A DNA stretch of 64,000 nt from Haberlea rhodopensis (Eukaryota > Streptophyta > Magnoliopsida > Lamiales > Gesneriaceae): contig CAJQUN010000004.1 in assembly GCA_907163345.1 (NCBI GenBank), positions 15,467,235 through 15,531,234 on the forward strand, in the 5' to 3' direction. Positions 45,411-57,538 of the stretch are shown here, one piece after another. The position numbers and the translations under genes are program-made. The notes under the pieces were generated by a model that ran no database searches, had not been told where the DNA came from, and worked only from the letters and a program-made list of their open reading frames with translations. Numbering within the stretch: position 1 is the stretch's first letter; each line of letters begins with the position of its first letter.

Positions 45411-45741
45411 CCGATTCAATTTTTAAAATTTTCAGTGGCTTGATTTAGTCCTAAAATTTTAAAAAAATTCCCGATCCAGTCCCCGATGTTAAATCGCCCG
45501 TTAGAAGTAAATTGAGAGGGACTGATTTGTGAATATTTTTAAAACTTTAGGGACAAAACTGAGTTTATTTTTCTCAATAAAGACCTTAAAGTTTTGAAAA
45601 TATTCTCGATTCAGTTTCTCTCTGTTTGTTTCTTATGTTTATGGCCGACTTTACGTTGGGGAATGGATTTAGAAATTTTGTAAAATTTTAGGGACTAAAC
45701 TGAGGCTCTGAAAATTTTAGAGACTGAACCGGGAATACACT
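45411..45741. mobile_element. Foldback MITE-like element
   Basis: The left arm (45411-45470, starting GTGTCTATTTCCGATTCA) pairs as an imperfect inverted repeat with the right arm (45682-45741, ending GAACCGGGAATACAC). Both arms contain the phrases TTTAGTCC.TAAAATTTT and CTAAAATTTTCAG in matching positions. The 331-bp element has no coding capacity. No clear target duplication was found. Confidence 0.6.
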
Positions 45742-46411
45742 CAAACTGACGTTTTAATGTATTTCCCTGAATTATAATGACAAAAGTTTGAGGCATAACA
45801 GTTGAGAACAACAATTATTAAACACTTAAAATAAACACAATTAGCTGTAAATTAATTAAATTATATACTAATTTTTTTGAGGTGTACACCAACCACAATG
45901 TTTGTTTATGCTTAAAGCAAAAAGTTGTTTAGTGAAAACTGAAAACAATTCTTTGCCTACTTTTTTTTATTCAAGTTACTTGACTTTGACAGCCAATAGA
46001 AGATAAAAAAAATAACTAAACTAATTTTTTACAAATTTACAGATGGGTACATTTACACAAGCATAGCCTTTCAATAACAAATGATACATAAAGAAGCTGG
46101 AAAAAGGGGAGATTCTAAAATTTGCCTCTAGGAAATTCCAAAAATATTACTAGAAAACAACACCATTTTGTTTCCCATTTCGTATGGAACATCCCCAGAC
46201 ACAATTCTTCGCCTCTTTCATATGATCGCTATCTTTGAACTGAGTAAACTTAACTCCTTAGCTGTGAAATGAATGGCATTTTGAGACTGGATTCTCAACC
46301 TAACAATAAGGATATTGTATGTGTGCTTGATGCCAAATAACTTTCAAATATAAGTTTGAAATAAAAAATTTATACCTTTTAAGTCTTTTGTTGGAGCCAA
46401 AATCGAATGTT
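45742..46411. other. Intergenic and 3' flank of myosin-binding gene
   Basis: AT-rich, no open frame or repeat recognised. The right part should contain the 3' UTR of the gene ending at 46412. Confidence 0.4.
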
Positions 46412-49161
46412 TCATACTATTGAATTGTCACTCAAATTTCGTGCTCGAAGCTCAACGCTGCGTAGATCGCGAAGGTGTTGTAAGATTTCTTGAAGGAGAT
46501 GCATTCCCTTGTCACCTTTGTTTAGGGAACTAATACAATGCTTTAAGAATTCCCTATCTGCTTCAAAAGATTGTAGCCTCTGATATAGATGATCTACTTC
46601 CTCTTCAATGGAAAGATTCTTGTTTTCCATTTCAAACCTTGATTCAAAAGCATCGTACACCCCATTCGACTCGTTCCCGTGGGCGTTCTCATTTAGCATC
46701 TCATCTCCATTTTCATCACTAATTTCTTCGAAAAACGGAAGGAGCGATTTTCCCTTTTGACCAGTGGTTCTACTCTGCTGATCATGTTTCTCATTGATCA
46801 TAAATCTATTTGAATGACAATTTCCTTGTAGTATGTTGTCTTCCATTTCTTGAATGTCCTCAAAACGTTGTTCATTGTCATCTTCCAATGTGCCGAGCTT
46901 TTCTTCTAAAATCTTGAGTTGCTCAAGAATTGAGAATCTCTCATCCTCAAAATCTGCCAGAGATTCCTCCAAACTCGCAACTGCATCAGTTGGAGTATAT
47001 TCTTGATTCGCATAAAAACCCTCCTCTACCTTCACCTCCCGAGTCAAATCTAGAGTCGATGTAAACGCGCCATCGCCCTCCTCGCCATTACTGCACGAAC
47101 CTGAACAAGATCCACTTCTAGCACTCCCAGTTTTGCTTCCTTTCAATACCCTTATCTTTTCTTTTGTTTCATAATCCAAAAGCTTCTTCCTACACACTTC
47201 GAGCTTGTTTTCGACCTCCAGTTTTTCCTTCTCTTTTTTCACGATAAATTCATTCAGCAATTCCAGAGCTTCTTGATCATATTCAGATTGTTCTTCCATC
47301 ATTCTTTGATACTGCAAAGCTTCCATCTGCACTGCGGCCTTCTCTTCTTGGAGTCGGTTTATCATAGCCATCGTTTGGTTCGCTGCCACGGCAGAGGCAC
47401 TCCTCTCTTCTTCTAGCTCGGCATATAATGCCCGCAAAGTCTTCCGTTCAGCTCTCAACATAGCTTTCAACCGCTCAACGGTATCAACTCCATCACCACC
47501 ATCCAATTCACTTGTCACACTTCCATCAAAAGATTCTTCAGCCCAGGAATCTTTCTTTTCCAGAAGCAGCATTTTCTTGTCGAGTTGATTGAGGCTGTCC
47601 ACAGAAGTAGGCGTATCGGGAACCTTATCCTCTTCAATCTCGTATAAATCCGAGCAAACATATGGAAGATTATTCATGACATGATCCCTTTCTTTACTCG
47701 ATATTGGCTTCAAGTCTACCATCTGTTCCTCAAGTTTCAAAGTAACTAATAGAAAGAAAATTCTCATAATCTTGACTAACATTGGCGAAGAACAAGAAAT
47801 TAACAAATCAAAAGCTACCATGATGTTCATCTTCGTTGAGAATCGAATAACTTTTTGAAGGGCCTTCCTTTATGGATTCATCTAAAAGAAAAGATTCTTG
47901 ATTTTGCAGTTCATCTGTAATATCCAAATCAGGGATTTCTGTTCCTATTGAGATGTCTGCTTCGTTTTCATTATTCCCCATTTGGACAATTTCTTCATAA
48001 GCTACATTATTCAGACAAATTACTGGTTTTAAACATTTACTTTACATATATAACTTAAAATATTTGATTTAAGGATTCCAAGAAAAAATTGCATGTACCT
48101 CTAAGAACATATGAAAATGTTCCCTCTCCTATTCCTTCCAGTTCCTGAGAATCACTGGCATTCTCATATGGGATTTGAGCTACATGAAAGTCACCAAAAT
48201 TTTCGAATTGTTTTTCAAACTTTGGATCCTCATTAATATCAAGATCAAGCAAAAGACCATCCTTCCCCACCCAAAAATCGCTTTCTAAACCAGATTCTTG
48301 ACCCTTAGTATCATCAAAATCTCCAAACATAACATGCCTATTGCTCTGATATTCTTCGGTTATCGAATTGATCAATTCGATTGGAACGAGCCTATGGCCA
48401 CTGTAGTCTAGATAGAACTCCAAATGCTGAGAGGAAATTTCACCATTACCATCTGCTTCAACACAAACTTGAACAGACTTATCTTTCATAATCATATTTA
48501 AGCTCTCTTCCATTAAAGCTTCCTTCTCTTTCTCCTCTATCTCATAGAGCATCTGATTTTCATTCATATATTCCGAAACCCTTTCATTCTCACACAAATC
48601 AGTAGAAGAATCTGACAACTTTTCATCAAAATCTGCAACCAGATTCTCTTTGTGGGCACATTCCAAAACATCCAAAAATGATGTTTTAAGCAATATATAA
48701 GATGAATAAACATCATGATTTTCATTATTTCTACTATCCAAGATAACCCCACAACAAGAACAGTTCAAATTTACCTCCCCATTTTCACCAAAATCTTTCA
48801 CAAACAAATAAAAATTCTTCAACAAACCCTTGGATTCCGGCCTCGAGGATAAGCAATCCTCACACATATCTTGAGTTTCAACCAGTCTCTGATGATTTGA
48901 ACAGAATCGCAGATTAGAAATCTCCTTGGAATGAACTTCACAGAGAAGATCTCTATGCACATTCTTGTCCCTTTTAGCAGGATCAAAGATATGATCAAGC
49001 CTTGTACACCATAAGCATGGAGGTTTTAGGCCAAAATACTGAGCAAATTTGATGATCAGATAAGAAAATACAGAATTCAACAACAAAAGGACAATCAAAA
49101 TCCATTCAAGAACTGCATATATAAGAACAAGTGAAATCTTGTTGGTGTTTCTGTGTGACAT
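46412..49161 (-). CDS. Myosin-binding protein (MYOB family, GTD-binding/zein-binding DUF593), three exons
   Basis: Members of this plant family are membrane-anchored receptors that bind the globular tail of class XI myosins and link vesicles to actin transport. Exons: 48099-49161, 47819-48001 and 46412-47745, joined by GT-AG introns of 97 and 73 bp, both phase 1; the joined frame is 859 residues. A hydrophobic segment at about 9-37 (LVLIYAVLEWILIVLLLLN) is the membrane anchor. A Cys-rich block follows (CLWCTRLDHIF, CEVHSKE, CSNHQRL, CEDC). The GTD-binding coiled coil lies in exon 3: VERLKAMLRAERKTLRALYA, LEEERSASAVAANQTMAMIN, LQYQRMMEEQSEYDQEAL, ending near LDYETK. The tail SSLNKGDKGMHLLQEILQHL is typical. 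A start read inside the second intron (47830) is an artefact. All phases agree, so the gene appears intact. Confidence 0.93.
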
Positions 49162-50229
49162 GATTGCAAATTTGTTTGCAGCCTTGTTAAAGAAGAATTT
49201 AGGTACTAATCACAAATCTTGAAATGTGAATATAAATAAACTGTTTGGAAGAATAAAAAATAAATAAATTGGAAGTGATCTTATTTAGGAACAAACGTGA
49301 AGTGATGATGCTTGAACATGTACACAATCGAAAGAAGACTTGTGAACTTTACAAAAAGAAAGAGGAGAGTAATATAAGGAAAAAGAATTGTAAAAAGCAT
49401 TAAAATTTGGATCAAATTAGCTTTTTATTTAAAAATCTTGCCCGCTCCATTATATTTTTTTTCTAGCAAGCAAGTGTGGGACACAACCAAAGTAAATGGG
49501 GTCCATAATGGATGCCTTGTGTTGGAACTCATTATATGTGTCTACTAGTCTATCTTTTCCTTTCGTGTTTGGTCAATTATTAAATAGAGGAAATTGTATC
49601 ACTTTCAAAACAACTTTTTATTAAATATGCAAAAAAACAATAATACATATAAATTCATTTTTGAAGAAACTTAATTCATCTAGGTCCAATTTTTGAACTT
49701 AGGCTATTGACATCTTTTTTTGGGATCAAAATACCCTTAAAATCAAAATTGTTAATTCAAACTCATTTGAAACTTCTCTTGCGATCAAAACATATGTTCT
49801 TCACCACATTCTTCAGCTCATTCCTCCCACCACAGCCAATACCGCTGCTACAGAAACTCCCACCTCCACCGCCAACGCCTCGCTCATGTTCCGCGCGCAA
49901 CTTCTTCACCGGTGCATCACGATATGCAAGGATTTCTGGAACTATAAATTCTCGAATTCTTCTATATTCTTGCAGACCGTGAACTTCCAAATGATTTTTT
50001 CTAACTGAATTATGTACGTTCATATACAACTGTAATACATAATTTGATTTCGGTTCCTTTGATACAATCTGAAATCCTAATTGCTCGATTTTCTATTTAT
50101 TTTTGAAATATAATCTGTATATATGTAATGGTGGATTAAGAAGAGAAGGATTTGACGAAGGCATTGAGATTGAGTGTGCGTCTTGTTGGGGTGGAGTAGA
50201 GAGTTATGAATATTTTCAGAAAAGAACAT
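49162..50229. other. Upstream of myosin-binding gene and intergenic
   Basis: The first few hundred bases are the gene's leader and promoter side. A frame at 49707-49982 with a proline run (LPPPPPTPRSC) has no recognised family and overlaps an opposite frame; I do not call it a gene. Confidence 0.4.
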
Positions 50230-52735
50230 GTGCACCATTGCTTTCTTTTTCAAACGTGCACCAATTGGGGTGCACTAATCACATGGGTGCACTTAATCAC
50301 GATGTCATGGGGTGCACTAATCACATGGGATGCAATTAATCACAATGACATGGGTGCACTAATCACATTGGGTGCACTAAAATCAAATTGAGTGCACTAA
50401 ATCACAATTGCATTGGGTGCACTAAATCACAATGACATGATGATGCACGATTTTTGTACACCGGTGGGCGATGGTGCACGATTTTTTAACATGGTGGTGC
50501 ACGATTTTTTGTAAAGGTGCAACATTATAATACTCAGTCGTGCATCATTTCCGTAATCAATCGTGCATCATTAGTAATCACTCGTACATCATTATAATAA
50601 TTTGTACATTGATGCATGATTTTTGTACATGAGTGCACGATTGGTGCTCTTGAATTTGAACATGGCGGTGCGTGGTTTTTTGTAATAGCGATGGTGGTGC
50701 ACGATTTTTGTACATTTGTGCATGGTTTTAGTACATTGATGTACGATATTGGTGCACGTTTGTAGGGATGATATATAGCTTTCTTGCAAGAAAATGCACG
50801 TAACAATGATCTGTTGAGGAAGACGATATGTATGGATGTGCTTGGTTAGAAGAAGATGCACGTAAAAACATGTACATTTAGCAAAGGTCCACGTAAAAAT
50901 ATGTACATTGGATGCATTAAAATTGGATATTGGATGCACTAACATTGGATATTGGATGCATTGAACAATGAATGCACTAAAATTGGACATCAGTGCACCA
51001 AAATTAGGCATCGATGCACTAAAATTGGACATTGGATGCACTAAAATTGGTTTTGGTGCGTGCTTTTGGCATGTGGTGCACGATTTTTTTTTGCCTATGG
51101 GTGCACGATTTTTATGCAATTATGGTGCACGATTTTCCAATGTTAGTGCATCAATATCCAATATTAGTGCACCAATGTGCAATCGTACACCACAATATTA
51201 AAAAATCGTGCACCAACATTACAAAAAATCAAGTACGCCATCATGCTTAAAATCGAGTGCACCTTAATGTACCAAAATCGTGCATCAATGTACAAAAATC
51301 ATGCACCAACTTTTGAATATAACTGTGTTGTTTGTCGGCCAAAATTAAAACGGCCATAACTTTTGATCCAGAAGAAATTTTGCATATTATGACCTACGCA
51401 CGAAAACGTCTTCTCGAGCCGGATCTAACACAACTGACTAAAATGCTATTGGCACCACTGACGAACCTGGAATTCTTTATTTTAGATAGGTTACGCTCAA
51501 TTTTAAAAAAAATTCCATTTTATTACTAACTTTGAGTAATTTTCATTTCCAAACTGCTTGCCACATTGAGCTCAGATTTTGTAGGTTTCATGTTCATGCT
51601 CAGATATTTTACATTTTGTGCACGATTTTTGAGCTTGTGGTGCATGATTTATGTAATCTTGTGGTGCACGATTTTGTTAACCTTGTGTTGTACTTTTTTA
51701 ACTTGTTGTGCTCTATTTTTGAACCTTGTGGTGCACTAGATTTTTAATCTTTTGGTGCACGACTTTTTAACTTTGTGGTGCACTATTTTTGAACCTTGTG
51801 GTGCACGAATTTTTAGCTTGTGGTGCACTTGATTTTTAACCTTGTGGTGCACTTGATTTTTAACCTTTGGTGTACGATTTTTAACGTTGTGGTGCACGAT
51901 TTTTGTGAAGGTTGTGCATTTGATTTTTATAATGGGGTGCACGATTTTAAACATTGTTGTGCACGATTTTTAAAATTGGGTGCACGATGTTTGTAAAGGT
52001 GGTGCACTTGATTTTTATAATGAGGTGCACGATTTTTAAAATTGTGGTGCACTAGATTTTTAATCTTTTGGTGCACGACTTTTTAACTTCGTGGTACACG
52101 ATTTTATGTAGTTGTGGTGCATGATTTTCGAACCTTGTGGTGAACTTAATGTTTTTTGTAATGGTGGTGCACGATTTTTAAGCTTGTGGTGCACTTGATT
52201 TTTAACATTGTGGTGCAGTTGATTTTTAACTTTTGGTGTACGATTTTTAATGTTGTGGTGCACGATTTTTGTGAAGGTGGTGCAATTGATTTTTGTAATG
52301 GGTGTGCATGATTTTAAACATTGTGTTGCACGATTTATAACATGCTGCCCGACTTTTTAACATGATGCACGAATTTTAAAATTGGGTGCACGATTTTTGT
52401 AAAGATGGTGCACTTGATTTTTGTAATGTGGGTGCACAATTTTAAATATTTGGTGCACGATTTTTTAATATGTTGCTGCATAATTTTTGTAATTGGGTGC
52501 ATGATTTTTATCAAGGTGGTGCACTTTATTTTTGTAATTGTTGGGTGGGAGGGTTGCACGATTTTTTGTAATGAGGGGCACGATTTTTTAACGACTTTTT
52601 AAGAAGTTGGTGCAATATTATTTAACATGGTGGTGCATGATTTTTGACATTGGATGCATTAAAATTGGTTTTGATGGACGATTTTGGCATGTGGTGCAAG
52701 CTTTTTGGCAAAAAAAATCAGAATTTTGCGATGCA
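50230..52735. repeat. Composite GTGCAC minisatellite array
   Basis: About 2.5 kb built of variants of the phrase (G)GTGCAC followed by GATTTTT, ACTAAATCA or TTGATTTTT, spaced about 15-40 bases. Sub-blocks can be seen: 50250-50440 (GGTGCACTAAATCACAATG type), 50440-50760 (GGTGCACGATTTTTGTACA), 50880-51060 (GGATGCACTAAAATTGG), 51060-51140 (direct), 51140-51310 (inverted, AAAATCGTGCACCAAC) and 51615-52670 (GTGGTGCACGATTTTT). A non-repeat spacer at 51311-51590 includes AAAACGGCCATAACTTTTG. In the last block I count about two dozen exact GTGCAC. Open frames on both strands (for example runs of VHDF or MHHN) are products of the repeat, not genes. Confidence 0.9.
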
Positions 52736-54209
52736 CGTACTACAGTATTTTTTGTGAACGTGCTACAATGATTTTGTTTTACAGTGACCGCACGAGGGTT
52801 ATTAATGTCATTTCAACGGAAAATTTACTTAAATGAATTGCTATTTTTTTGGTAGACCAGGTTGAATTGTTGTCCACACCAATTGTACCGGCTTGCAAGT
52901 GCCCCTATTAAATATTGTATGGATACAATTCTAAGTCCATAATAGCTACATTTTTGGGGAGGGGAGGGGAGGGGTGTGTCAATCCCTAAACTGCTAAAAT
53001 ATTTGTTTTAGGCTTCGAATTTAAAAAAGGTCCTAAATTTCTAGGTTATTAACTATATATATATTAATATATTATTACTTTTTTCCCAAATTAATGTCTG
53101 GAAATATTTTATTTAACTTTCTTATATTCGTTTTGATAAAATGATATATAATATAATTTAAAACATAAGTTAGGCTCTAATTTATTGTTACCCACACCAA
53201 TTCATACGCTAGCCAATTCTAGGATAAACAGAAATTTTTGTTTTAGTTGTAATTTACCATAATTAATTCTTTTTAGATTACTTGTGAAAAAGACTCATTG
53301 GCTAAACTTAAATACAAAAGTTTAATAATTAATTTTTACCTCAAAAATGCAAGACGTAAGTTTTTAGTTTGATATCCACTTTATTTTTTTATTTTTTTAG
53401 CAAATGCCTCATTTTTAACTTGCCTAAGGCCTCCAAAACTTTTGAACCGTCCCAAAGGGAAGTGACTCGATCCATCGTCAACATGAATGGAGTCGGGTAA
53501 CAAACCACCAGGCTAGCCTTGGATTGTCCATGTTGTGGAATTTTAAAAGGCCATAATCCATGGCTTTTGTGACATCTAGAAATGTAAATTGACTCAGTTT
53601 TTGTGACTTACAAAATATACACACACTATTATTTTTATAAAATTACTATGAAGTAGAAATACAAAACATATATAAACAATAATAATCATAAAATTAAGAA
53701 ATTCATAAAAATATCTAAAATCCATAAATGCTCTTCAACTTTTTTCTATTTCCCAAAAGTGCCCAAGGTTTTCTTGTTAAACAAGACCCTTCAACTTCTT
53801 TTATATGTTGTCCAAGACACCTCTAAATATTTTTAACCCTTAATACGCACCAAAGATTGATTTCCAAAAAATATACTTCAAATATTTTGGGCGATTTAAA
53901 AATACCTTGAACTTCTTTTTACAAAAAAATACCATTTTCTATAAACGTTTTTTTGGAATGATTTGACTGTTTTAAGTTGAACAGTGATAATTTTATAATA
54001 AACTGAAGTTCATTAAAAAAAATTATATTTTAATATCAAGTACTTAATGTTTTTGTTTAACAACAATATTTTTTAATTTTAAGCAAAAACTAAAGTTGAA
54101 AAAATAAATTGAATACTTTTGCGAATAATTTTGTTGGTCAAGCGTCACATAGATTAAATAAAAGATTATCATTCATCTCACAAAAGGACTGATCCATGTA
54201 AGTTAATCT
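52736..54209. other. Intergenic, no gene recognised
   Basis: AT-rich with a G-run (GGGGAGGGGAGGGG) near 52957. No coding or transposon signature is clear. The end of this stretch contains the 3' flank of CRR3. Confidence 0.4.
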
Positions 54210-56670
54210 TCATGAAATTATGTCTTCAAGAAAAGGTGTGGTGAATGGAAGCTGTATGACCCCAGAGACCACAAGAAATGCAACTATCCACATCGGCAGA
54301 ATCCATACATACATGGTAATAAGAATTTGCTTTCCTGCAAGCAGCAATAAATGAATTTCAATATCAAGATTGGGGTATTTTTTCTGATAATTAATACATT
54401 GAAGAATACTACAAACTTAAGAACTATGTGATCGATATATTATAAGGTGGTTGTGTATAAATATTTGAAGATATAATCATCATTGAAAAATTTAAAACAG
54501 AGTTTGTTCCGTCGAGAAATGCTGCAGGTAATTAAAGGGAGGGTGATGTCCTTAGTGTAAGACTATTTGGACACTGAATTTCGAAAGAAACTTCGTTTGT
54601 GTACTACTTGTGCAATATTTAACAAAAGGTTAAAATAACCAATTCAAGACCACATTCGGTTGGTTATGAGTTAACTTCGGGATCGGGGGATGACTCTCAT
54701 GGAACCATACTTTATCTAGTCTCCATTATACATCACCGAACAAAGAAATCTACCAAAGAACATCAACTATCCTACGATTTCTTCAGTCATATAGCTAACA
54801 TTGGTTTTCAAACTCAATGAACACAGAGCGGAAAGTTTCTTTATGCGCCACGAACTATAAAAGGTTCATATTCTCGTCAATCATTGGTAGCCTTAGGGTG
54901 AATCGTTTGGGTTTGGGAGTCTGATCGGAGGCTGTGCAGATATTTTTTTTTTTTATCATTGCTATCACTTGTCATTTTTATGGTCACTCCGCCATTTTGA
55001 GTTTTCAGAGCCCATTCATCAGCAAAAAAATCATTTGTAGCTTCCACACAGAAACATGGATAGAAATTCACAAACAGGTAAGTACAGTCTTGGGCCTGTC
55101 TTGGACCGTGGCGTCTTAAAAGTTGAGATAAGTGATTATTTCATGCACAAGAAAATCTCAAAGAAACCAAAGATTTTATTCTTCATAGCTTTTCAATTGA
55201 CCAATGAACTTAAGTTCTAACTAATTAGTAACGTTACAGTTCATGCACATCAACTCCTAGATTTTGCACACATTACACATCTAATCGATAATCTTTCCCA
55301 CATTAGCACATCTAATCGATTTTCTCAACAAATTAATAATATAACAATGATTTCGATTTAGAGGTTCGAGAGACATTTAGGTGTGATAAGATAAATGGAG
55401 AATCAAACCAAAGCTAAATTTTTAACTAAATTTTTCGAGGTGAATATCACCTATCTTATCATAAAACAATATAAATCTGTGTACACGACAAGAAATAACC
55501 GAGATTCAAATGCAGTCCCTCCAAATGAACATAGAGCAGCCTAGTTCATCTTAAGTTTCCAAGTCATTAAAGCCATCTAATGAAACTTTGATACGATCAT
55601 GCATGGAGTAAAATTAGAGGAAGACTAGATAGCAGCAAGATGTAATAAAAGGCAAGAGGAGAAGAATTTTACCAAGTAAGTCAATTACGCATTTAGCTAA
55701 CGAGGGAGTTAAATAGTTGTTTAATAAGTCGACTATAATTAGTTGCTAGTGGTTAGAAGTTAGCATAATACATGGCTATAGTATAAATAGTATTGTATGG
55801 AATTCAACCAATTAATCGATGAACTAGTTTTTCTTCCTCAAGATTTCCCTCTTCGCCAATCCCCAAGTCATAGGAGATTAACGATATCGAATCCCCTCTA
55901 TCTTTGATCCTATCAAACTTTGACAAATTCCATTTTCAAGAAGAAGTATATCCCAATTCAGATATAATTCAAAATCATTGCCAGAACAAAAGAATAATCC
56001 AACACCAAACATTCAAATTTCAAGATTTCGTAATAGTAGAAAACGAGGGGGAGCAATTTTTTGGTCTTGTAAGTTGGCATAGTTACGATATTGGTTTCAG
56101 ACACAGAGAGTCAAACCTAGGGACATCAATTTTACAATTTTCCCACAAAAAGTAAAAATTAGTGAAGAAAAAAGTACCAGCAGAGCGAGAAGTCCTCTCA
56201 GTTTGATCAACAAGCCATTCCCCAGTCTTCCTCAGCTTCTTCTCCACAGACCCTTCGCTCTTCCCAACAGTATTCCCCAACATATTATCGAATAAACGAC
56301 TTTTCCCATCTGATTCACTGCAACATTCCGCGAATCTAACTGACAGAAACAAAAAAAACACTAAAATAAAGGGAAAACAAGGAAAGGGTTTTCGTTATGC
56401 TTGCCCGTCACTGTCTCGAAAAATCCCAGCACCAATTGCACGTTCAATTTCAAGAACAGAAGGCTGAGTCCCCCGTTTTAGTTTCTTCTTATCTTGTTGC
56501 AGTTCTTCAGGATTTTTGGGTTGAATTTGTTGTGGGCTGGAATTATTTTTCGTTGAAATTGTGTGAGGCTTGATATTTTTATGAGAATTTAGCGAAGGGG
56601 CTGAGTTGTTGGGCAGAGCTGAAGCCAGAATTTGAGGTTTGGTATTGAAGGACCAAGAGAGGATAGCCAT
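54210..56670 (-). CDS. CRR3: Chloroplast NDH complex protein CRR3, three exons
   Basis: CRR3 (chlororespiratory reduction 3) is a nuclear-encoded chloroplast protein needed for the NAD(P)H dehydrogenase-like complex in thylakoids, which supports cyclic electron flow. Exons: about 56405-56670, 56178-56335 and 54210-54334; joined length 182 residues, close to the Arabidopsis protein. The N-terminal 60 residues are Ser/Asn/Pro-rich with few acids, as in a transit peptide. Conserved parts are QPSVLEIERAIGAGIFRD, then EKKLRKTGEWLVDQTERTSR, and a C-terminal membrane segment (ILPMWIVAFLVVSGVIQLPF) ending FLEDIIS. The last exon, only 125 bp, was found by its reading through the acceptor CTTGCAG|GAAAGC. 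The exon 1/2 junction is ambiguous: GC-AG (GACGG|GCAAGC to GTTAG|ATTCGC) or GT-AG (GAGACA|GTGACG to GTCAG|TTAGAT) both keep frame. The second intron is 1843 bp. Confidence 0.9.
54335..56177 (-). other. Large second intron of CRR3
   Basis: 1843 bp between the exon 2 donor (CTG|GTACTT) and exon 3 acceptor. It contains only random short frames. No transposon ends were identified inside it. Confidence 0.75.
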
Positions 56671-56762
56671 TTTCTAACTACTGTACACATGCAGATTGAA
56701 TACATATATTTGAGATAGTTAAAATATCTCAAAATGATTTTTGTGTCCAATTCTTTTTTCTG

Positions 56763-56764
<2 letters not shown>

Positions 56765-56793
<29 letters not shown>
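56765..56793. repeat. (AT)n microsatellite
   Basis: Uninterrupted AT dinucleotides in the 5' flank of CRR3, about 95 bp upstream of its start codon. Confidence 0.95.
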
Positions 56794-56797
<4 letters not shown>

Positions 56798-56985
56798 TTT
56801 ATTTCAATTTAAAAATATATAAATCCACTCCAATCTAAACACTTCCAAAAAATTTTATGTTTTACTAGCAGTCCGTATACAGGAAATGTGTGTGCAATAT
56901 TGTTTTTTGTTTAGTTGTTTTTTTCTAGATAATGTTTTTTTTTAAATTAACTCAATTAATATATAAATGGTCGAGAATCTATACT

Positions 56986-57538
56986 CGTAAAATCTGTGTT
57001 TTGGTATAGTCAAAGCAAACCCTGAAAATCCAAAGCCAACAGAGGAGAATGAAGAAATTAGTACAACTCACGAACGGATCGACACAACAGTTCAAGAGCA
57101 GAGTAAAACAGGACAGTTTAGAAAGAATCTCCAGGGCATACAGTCCAATGGTGATGACAAAGAGATTAGACTTTACATTGGTCTAAGTGAGATTGTATGA
57201 ATGTGACTGTACATATCAAAGTATTCTGGCGTATCCCTCATGCAAATGAAGAATGAGAGATTTAGATGGATTGAGCCTTCGAACTTCCATAAACAAATAA
57301 TGTGATGTTGATGTTTCGCACTTAACTACAATATCTTATAGTTCAACTCCTGTTGAACCGGCCATCATTCACTTGTATTCTTTGTAGTTCGAGTTAATTC
57401 CACGATCACTCGACTGATCGGTCTCGATCAACATACTGCTTCAAGTTGCTAACAAGATTGAAGCAAAGCAGATTGAAATAGCCAGTGAACCGATGCAGTT
57501 GCTACAACCCTCATTCTCAAATGCCACCAATCCTAACA
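56986..57538 (+). mobile_element. Solo LTR (Copia-type) in repeat copy 1
   Basis: 553 bp flanked by direct TATACT (56980-56985 and 57539-57544). It ends CAATCCTAACA and begins CGTAAAATCTG, i.e. TG changed to CG. It shares CTTCGAACTTCCATAAACAA with the LTR at the left end of the window. The repeat sequence on both sides joins cleanly when it is removed. No internal region, so it is a product of LTR-LTR recombination. Confidence 0.72.

Noticed and set aside
47746..47830. Start codon and hydrophobic leader at 47830 for the myosin-binding protein
   Set aside because: This part lies in the second intron; joining exon 2 at the TTAG acceptor gives a continuous family-typical protein with matching phase.
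50534..52602. Long open frames on both strands in the GTGCAC array, rich in HDF, MHH, KNRAP motifs
   Set aside because: They are translations of the repeat unit in several frames and both strands at once, with no family resemblance; not genes.
50230..52735. Possible CRISPR-like array because of short repeats with spacers
   Set aside because: The repeats are degenerate and of variable spacing, and this is nuclear plant DNA; it is a minisatellite.
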